A stretch of DNA of 64,000 bases from CAWINH01 sp963837425 (GTDB lineage Bacteria; Chloroflexota; Limnocylindria; QHBO01): contig CAWINH010000005.1 of assembly GCA_963837425.1 (NCBI GenBank), positions 1 to 64,000 of the forward strand. Reading direction: 5' to 3'. Made by a program: the position numbers and the translations under genes. Positions within the stretch are counted from its first letter, which is position 1, and each line of letters starts with the position of its first letter. The notes under the pieces are model-generated. The model had not been told where the DNA came from. It did no database searches and saw only the letters and a program-made list of their open reading frames with translations. Shown here in pieces: positions 59,734 to 64,000 of this stretch.

Positions 59734-60150
59734 TCAGTCCAAGAGCTCGGCGCGGAACTCGACGATGGGCCGGATGTCGGCGTAGGCGCGTTCCTGAACC
59801 GCGGCTGGACCTGGGACCTTCGCCAGGCGGGCGGCGATCTCGGTGGCCCGATCAAAGCTCTCGCACTCGACGATCCAGTAGCCGGCCAACACCTCCTGCG
59901 TCTCCGCGTAAGGCCCATCGGTCACCACCGGCAGGCCCTCCTCGAGGGCGATCCGGCGGGCGTGGACCGGGGCGTCGAGGCCGCGAGTCTCGACCAGCTC
60001 ACCCGAAGCCTCGAGCTCGGCGTTGAAGCCCTCCATGAACGAGCCCATCGCCGCGAAGTCCTCGGCCGACCAGGCCGGCGCATCGCCGTCCTTGCCGGCC
60101 ATCGCGTCGTAATCCTGCTGGGAGCCATAGGTGAAGATCATGTACTTCAT
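59734..60150 (-). CDS. YCII/DGPF-domain protein
   Basis: A 138-aa alpha-beta barrel protein with MKYMIFTYGSQQDYDAMAGK at the start, the motif VVTDGPYAETQEVLAGYWIV (DGPY in place of DGPF) and FDRATEIAARLAKVPGPAAV. Such proteins are partners of ECF42 sigma factors in Streptomyces and relatives. It overlaps the DUF1801 gene by 4 bp. Confidence 0.92.
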   Translation of the reverse strand: MKYMIFTYGSQQDYDAMAGKDGDAPAWSAEDFAAMGSFMEGFNAELEASGELVETRGLDAPVHARRIALEEGLPVVTDGPYAETQEVLAGYWIVECESFDRATEIAARLAKVPGPAAVQERAYADIRPIVEFRAELLD

Positions 60151-60521
60151 CGCAGTGTCTCCTTGTCGCTATCGGGTGCCTGGTACTCGGCGAGACGAAC
60201 CGCGACGAGTCTCGCCACGAGGTCCGCCGGCAGCGGCCCATCCGGCCTGAAGTTGATCGTCCCCTTCCAGACCCGGTAGTTCGCCAGTTCGTCGGCGCAC
60301 GTCTGCACCGGCGCGCGGCCAGCGTAGAAGGAACAGAACCGCTGCGTCGCGCTGAAGCCCATGAAGTACCGCTCGCCGAGCTTGAACGCCGGCCGCCCAT
60401 AGCTGATCGCCTCTGTGGCGGCGGGGGCGGCGGCGGCGACCTGGGCCCGGAGCCGGCTGAGCACCGCACGCTGCTCGTCGGGAACGCCCGCCAGATAGTC
60501 GTCGATCATGGTTGCTGTCAT
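60147..60521 (-). CDS. DUF1801 protein
   Basis: A 124-aa protein of the YdhG/YjbR-like fold: MIDDYLAGVPDEQRAVLSRL, EAISYGRPAFKLGERYFMGF and YRVWKGTINFRPDGPLPADL. ATG at 60521 has AAGGAG at proper spacing. The family includes frataxin-like folds with no clear role. It is the first gene of the DUF1801-YCII-sigma operon. Confidence 0.9.
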   Translation of the reverse strand: MTATMIDDYLAGVPDEQRAVLSRLRAQVAAAAPAATEAISYGRPAFKLGERYFMGFSATQRFCSFYAGRAPVQTCADELANYRVWKGTINFRPDGPLPADLVARLVAVRLAEYQAPDSDKETLR

Positions 60522-60947
60522 CGGATTCTCCTTGGTTTGGTCAGGAAGCTGTATTCGCATGGGTTCTCGTCTCCGGCTCGGCGCCGGCGATCGGCTGGGC
60601 CGCCTCGCCATCGATGAAGGATCTACTCACCTTCGCGTCTCCTTGTTGTCGGCACCGCAATCGCGCCGTTCATGGGAGACGTCGAAGCTGGGGGAGGATT
60701 CCGGACATCGACGCGGTGCTGCGGCACATGGCCCGCCCTGCGGTGGTTCGAGTCGCCCGCTCGAGCCTGCGGCCTTCTTCACCGCCCGCTTGCCCCTACG
60801 GCTGGGGTCGCGCCCGACCCGCTGGTGCCAGCCTGCGCTATGCGCCCCTCATCCTGGTCGCCGAGCTTGTCATGGCTTCGGCGCAGGACTGAACGGAACA
60901 CCCGCGATCTACAGAGCTCAGCAGGGCCCCCGCAGGCAGACACCGGG
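60522..60947. other. Intergenic, degraded
   Basis: No convincing gene is visible upstream of the DUF1801 operon. It may include more of the MFS remnant that follows, but nothing recognisable. Confidence 0.35.
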
Positions 60948-61193
60948 GTGACCTCGGCCATGTCGAGCACCTCGAACCAGATCGGCGCCTCGATCGGCAC
61001 CGCGGCGCCGAGCACGATCGCCGCCATCGCCACGCATCCGTCCTGGCGGCGCATCTGAGCGTGGCGAGCACGACTGCCCTGGTCCAACGGTCTTGCTTCG
61101 GCAACGGCCGCTGGCGCCGTCGTGTTGCTGGGTGGCGGACTGCTGGTCGGCGTCCTCGTGGATGCAGACCCACGCCGTGAGCAGGCGCGCTGA
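60948..61193 (+). pseudogene. Remnant of MFS drug exporter (EmrB/QacA type)
   Basis: GVTSAMSSTSNQIGASIGTA with APSTIAAIA matches the loop and helix 11 region of DHA2-type exporters (usually near NTSRQIGGSIG). After at least one frame change the last helix reads LASATAAGAVVLLGGGLLVG with VLVDADPRREQAR and TGA at 61191-61193. The first ten or so helices are missing. Confidence 0.65.
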
Positions 61194-61333
61194 GCCGCCA
61201 TCGACTCTCGATGGTCACCGGCGACACCAGCGCCGTGAGGAGCCGCAGAACGTCCCTTTAACGAATTGGTGGGCAGGGAGTCTGGAAGGCCACAAACGCC
61301 GACGGTGTTGACCGCTCGGATTCAGTAACAGAG

Positions 61334-61409
61334 TGGCTCCGGCGGTAGGACTCGAACCTACGACCAAGCGGTTAACAGCCGCCCGCTCTACCAACTGAGC
61401 TACGCCGGA
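61334..61409 (-). tRNA. tRNA-Asn (GTT)
   Basis: A 76-nt cloverleaf: acceptor TCCGGCG/CGCCGGA, discriminator G, encoded CCA, D arm GCTC-AGTTGGTA-GAGC, anticodon loop CTGTTAA with GTT, T arm GTAGG-TTCGAGT-CCTAC. Confidence 0.95.
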
Positions 61410-61504
61410 ACGCGCGCCGACCCCTCGCCGGAGGCCGGGGAACGCCGCGGATGATACCCGCGCCGGCGTGGCCGGTCAAAGAACTGCCGCCGCCGCCCTG
61501 GTCG

Positions 61505-61539
61505 GTTTGTGTTGTTGTCGCACAAACGTGTGGTAGGCT
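61505..61539 (+). promoter_or_regulatory. xylAB promoter and XylR-type operator
   Basis: Inverted repeat GTTTGTG (61505-61511) and CACAAAC (61521-61527) overlaps a promoter with -35 TTGTTG (61512-61517), 16-nt spacer and -10 TAGGCT (61534-61539). ROK-family XylR operators carry similar GTTTG...CAAAC arms. No xylR gene is in the window. Confidence 0.6.
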
Positions 61540-61582
61540 CTTGACACACGAAAATTCCCGGTGCGGCACAGGAGGCTGCAGG

Positions 61583-62926
61583 GTGGATAGCGAGTTCTTC
61601 ACCGAGATCGCGGGGCCGATCCGGTTCGCCGGGCTGGACTCCACGGATCCGTTCTCCTTCAAGGTGTACGACCCCGATCGCGAGGTGCTCGGCCAGCGGA
61701 TGGAAGACCACCTCCGCGTCGCCGTCTGCCTCTGGCACTCGTTCAACTGGCCCGGATCGGACGTCTTCGGCATGGGGACCTTCGACCGCCCCTGGCTGGA
61801 TCCCTCGCTCGAGCCGATGGCGGCGGCGCGCCAGAAGGTGGCGGTCGCGTTCGAATTCCTCAGCAAGCTGGGCGCCCCGTACTTCTGCTTCCACGACCGG
61901 GACGTATCACCCGAGGGCCGGAACTTCGCCGAGACGCGTGACAACCTCGAGGGGATCGTTGCCGAGATCGAGCGTCACATGGCGCGAACGGGTCGCAAGC
62001 TGCTGTGGGGCACCGCGAACCTCTTCAGCCACCCGCGCTACGCGGCAGGCGCTGCGACGAACCCGGACCCCGAGGTCTTCGCCTACGCCGCGGCCCAGGT
62101 GAAGCTCATGCTCGAGGCGACGCATCGGCTGGGCGGAGAGAACTACGTGCTGTGGGGCGGCCGCGAGGGCTACGAGACGCTCCTGAACACCGACCTCGCC
62201 CACGAGGGCGAGCAGCTCGCCCGCTTCCTCACCCTCGTCGCCGAGCACAAGCACCACATCGGCTTCACTGGCACCCTCCTCATCGAGCCGAAGCCGCAGG
62301 AGCCGACGAAGCACCAGTACGACTACGACGTCGCCACCGTTCTCGGCTTTCTGACACGGCACGACCTCGCGGGTGAGTATCGGGTCAACATCGAGGTCAA
62401 CCATGCCACCCTGGCCGGGCACAGCTTCCATCACGAGGTCGTCACCGCCTTGGCCGGCGGGATCTTCGGCAGCATCGACGTCAATCGGGGGGATTACCAG
62501 AACGGCTGGGACACCGACCAGTTCCCGAACTCGGTCGACGAGCTGTCGCTCGCTCTCTACGAGATCCTGCGCGCCGGCGGCTTCACGACCGGCGGCTTCA
62601 ACTTCGACACGAAGCTCAGGCGCCAGAGCCTGGCCCGCGGCGATCTGTTCCACGCCCACATCGGCGGGATGGACACCCTGGCCCGCGCGTTGCTCGTGGC
62701 GGCGGACATGCTCACCGCGGGCGACCTGCAGCGGCTCCGTGACGAGCGCTATGCCGGCTGGTCGGAACAGCTGGGGACGGCGATCATGGCCGGGCAGCGC
62801 TCGCTCGCGGAGCTCGAGGACGAGGTCGTGTCCGGCGGCCTCGAGCCCCGTCCTGCCTCCGGGCAGCAGGAGCGGCTCGAGAACCTCGTGAATCAGCGCA
62901 TCTGGGCGGTCGAGCGGGACGCCTGA
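61583..62926 (+). CDS. xylA: Xylose isomerase
   Basis: Interconverts D-xylose and D-xylulose with two divalent metals, 447 aa, the longer class II size. Catalytic and metal regions are LGAPYFCFHDRDVSPEGRNF (His-Asp pair), YVLWGGREGYETLLNTDLAH, GTLLIEPKPQEPTKHQYDYD, RVNIEVNHATLAGHSFHHEV and FGSIDVNRGDYQNGWDTDQF. GTG at 61583 follows AGGAGG at 7 nt. xylB starts 5 nt after its stop. Confidence 0.96.
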   Translation: MDSEFFTEIAGPIRFAGLDSTDPFSFKVYDPDREVLGQRMEDHLRVAVCLWHSFNWPGSDVFGMGTFDRPWLDPSLEPMAAARQKVAVAFEFLSKLGAPYFCFHDRDVSPEGRNFAETRDNLEGIVAEIERHMARTGRKLLWGTANLFSHPRYAAGAATNPDPEVFAYAAAQVKLMLEATHRLGGENYVLWGGREGYETLLNTDLAHEGEQLARFLTLVAEHKHHIGFTGTLLIEPKPQEPTKHQYDYDVATVLGFLTRHDLAGEYRVNIEVNHATLAGHSFHHEVVTALAGGIFGSIDVNRGDYQNGWDTDQFPNSVDELSLALYEILRAGGFTTGGFNFDTKLRRQSLARGDLFHAHIGGMDTLARALLVAADMLTAGDLQRLRDERYAGWSEQLGTAIMAGQRSLAELEDEVVSGGLEPRPASGQQERLENLVNQRIWAVERDA

Positions 62927-62930
62927 GGCG

Positions 62931-64000
62931 GTGGCCTTCGTCCTGGGCATCGACGTCTCGACCACCGCCACGAAGGCCGTCCTCGTCGACCCTGCCGGAG
63001 TCGTCGTCGGGATCGGCACCGCCGAGTACGGCGTCAGCGTGCCGCAACCCGGTTGGAGCGAGCAGGACCCTCAGCTGTGGTGGCACGGCACCTGCCGGGC
63101 GATCGGCGAGGCCCTCGCCGCGAGCGGATCCAGCCCCGGCGACATCGTCGCCATTGGCCTCACCGGGCAGATGCACGGCGCCGTCCTCCTCGATGAGGCC
63201 GGGGAGGTGCTACGGCCGGCGATCCTGTGGAACGATCAGCGGACCGCCGCCGAGTGCGACATCATCCGCGAGCGCATCGGCTTCGAGCGGCTGGTGGCGA
63301 CCACCGGCAACGACGCGCTCACCGGCTTCACCGCCCCGAAACTCGTATGGGTCCAGCGCCACGAGCCGGAGATCTGGGAGCGGGTCGCCCATGTCCTCCT
63401 GCCCAAGGATTACCTCAGGTACCGGCTGACCGGCGAGTTCGCGACGGACAAGGCCGATGGCTCCGGGACCCAGCTCTTCGACCTTGCGGCCCGGGACTGG
63501 TCCCCGACGATCCTGTCCGCCCTCGAGATCGACCCGGCGGTGCTGCCAACGACCCATGAGGGACCCGAGCTGACGGGCTCGCTGACCAGCGAAGCGGCGG
63601 CGGCGACCGGGCTGACGCGCGGCGCGGCCATCGTCGCCGGCGGCGGGGATCAGGCGGCAAACGCGGTGGGCGTCGGAGCCGTGACGCCGGGGGTCACCGC
63701 CCTGTCGCTCGGCACCTCGGGCGTCGTGTTCGCGACGACCGACCAGCCGATCTTCGAACCGCGCGGTCGTGTCCACGCCTTCTGCCACGCCGTCCCGGCT
63801 CGATGGCACATGATGTCGGTGATGCTCTCCGCGGCCGGCAGCCTGCGCTGGTTCCGTGATGCGCTTGCCCCGGGGGAAGCCTACGGAGACCTCGCCGCGA
63901 CTGCGGACGGAGTCGAGGCGGCGAGCGACGGCCTGTTCTTCCTGCCCTACCTCAGCGGCGAGCGCAGCCCGTACCCCGACCCCCAGGCGCGCGGTGCGTT
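62931..64000 (+). CDS. xylB: Xylulokinase, partial
   Basis: FGGY-family sugar kinase that phosphorylates D-xylulose. GTG at 62931 gives VAFVLGIDVSTTATKAVLVD (phosphate loop), then VSVPQPGWSEQDPQLWWHGT, IGLTGQMHGAVLLDEAGEVL (the MHG substrate motif), PAILWNDQRTAAECD, AGGGDQAANAVGVGAVTPGV and FFLPYLSGERSPYPDPQARG. It runs off the right edge after about 356 codons; families are near 500 aa. Confidence 0.95.
   Translation, partial: MAFVLGIDVSTTATKAVLVDPAGVVVGIGTAEYGVSVPQPGWSEQDPQLWWHGTCRAIGEALAASGSSPGDIVAIGLTGQMHGAVLLDEAGEVLRPAILWNDQRTAAECDIIRERIGFERLVATTGNDALTGFTAPKLVWVQRHEPEIWERVAHVLLPKDYLRYRLTGEFATDKADGSGTQLFDLAARDWSPTILSALEIDPAVLPTTHEGPELTGSLTSEAAAATGLTRGAAIVAGGGDQAANAVGVGAVTPGVTALSLGTSGVVFATTDQPIFEPRGRVHAFCHAVPARWHMMSVMLSAAGSLRWFRDALAPGEAYGDLAATADGVEAASDGLFFLPYLSGERSPYPDPQARGA

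Noticed and set aside
61541..61546. TTGACA as -35 of the xyl promoter
   Set aside because: No -10 box at 16-18 nt after it; TTGTTG with TAGGCT fits better.

Overview
The window is about 70% G+C and almost wholly coding. Gene content and order point to a high-GC Chloroflexota bacterium, probably near the Limnocylindria; this placement is inference from a CPFLGL-type Cys-rich module, a small-basic-protein gene in the division cluster, and aerobic heterotroph metabolism without photosynthesis genes. Most operons are packed with 4-bp ATGA/GTGA or 1-bp TGATG overlaps, so translation is largely coupled. Several genes are broken by single-base shifts or deletions, which could be true decay or assembly error.

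Layout. 1-3.5 kb: glycine cleavage operon (Nudix-gcvT-gcvH-gcvPA, leftward). 3.5-6.9 kb: tRNA-Val followed by an MFS exporter, menaquinone methyltransferase and a GT4 glycosyltransferase. 6.9-24.6 kb: a long leftward division/cell-wall (dcw) cluster, mraZ-rsmH-(new small gene)-ftsL-ftsI-murF-mraY-murD-ftsW-murG-murB-ddl-ftsQ-sbp-ftsA-ftsZ-yggS-yggT-DUF167, with a strong promoter and a four-repeat MraZ operator, but without murC or murE. 24.6-26.3 kb: a frameshifted Cys-rich membrane protein, a small protein and rnpB. 26.3-33.2 kb: TCA block (sdhCDAB-rnhA, NAD-type isocitrate dehydrogenase, sucCD). 33.2-39.8 kb: propionyl-CoA to succinyl-CoA pathway (carboxylase subunits, mutase catalytic subunit, epimerase), feeding the neighbouring TCA genes. 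39.8-41.7 kb: tRNA-Met, a DnaA box and parAB, with three copies of a 16-bp palindrome that may be a divergent parS. 41.8-50.7 kb: small hypotheticals, a lipoprotein, a lipase-maturation-factor-like membrane protein, a debranching-type glycosidase, and a molybdate module (HTH-TOBE regulator, modA, modB, no modC). 50.8-61.3 kb: accessory region with an RnfD-like membrane protein, DinB and rhodanese genes, a deleted FIST/cyclase gene, a TetR regulator with two palindromic operators facing a frameshifted YceI gene, a DHFR-like protein, a GT39-type glycosyltransferase, an ECF42-like sigma factor with its DGPF partner, a decayed MFS remnant and tRNA-Asn. 61.4-64 kb: xylose isomerase and xylulokinase behind a probable XylR-type operator.

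Two expression habits recur. Many first genes have a TANNNT-like -10 box only 6-8 nt before the start codon, implying leaderless mRNAs; rnpB, whose 5' end is fixed by its P1 helix, shows the same spacing from -10 to first base. Two tRNA genes (Val, Met) sit about 20 nt upstream of protein genes and carry the only clear promoters there, suggesting tRNA-mRNA co-transcripts.
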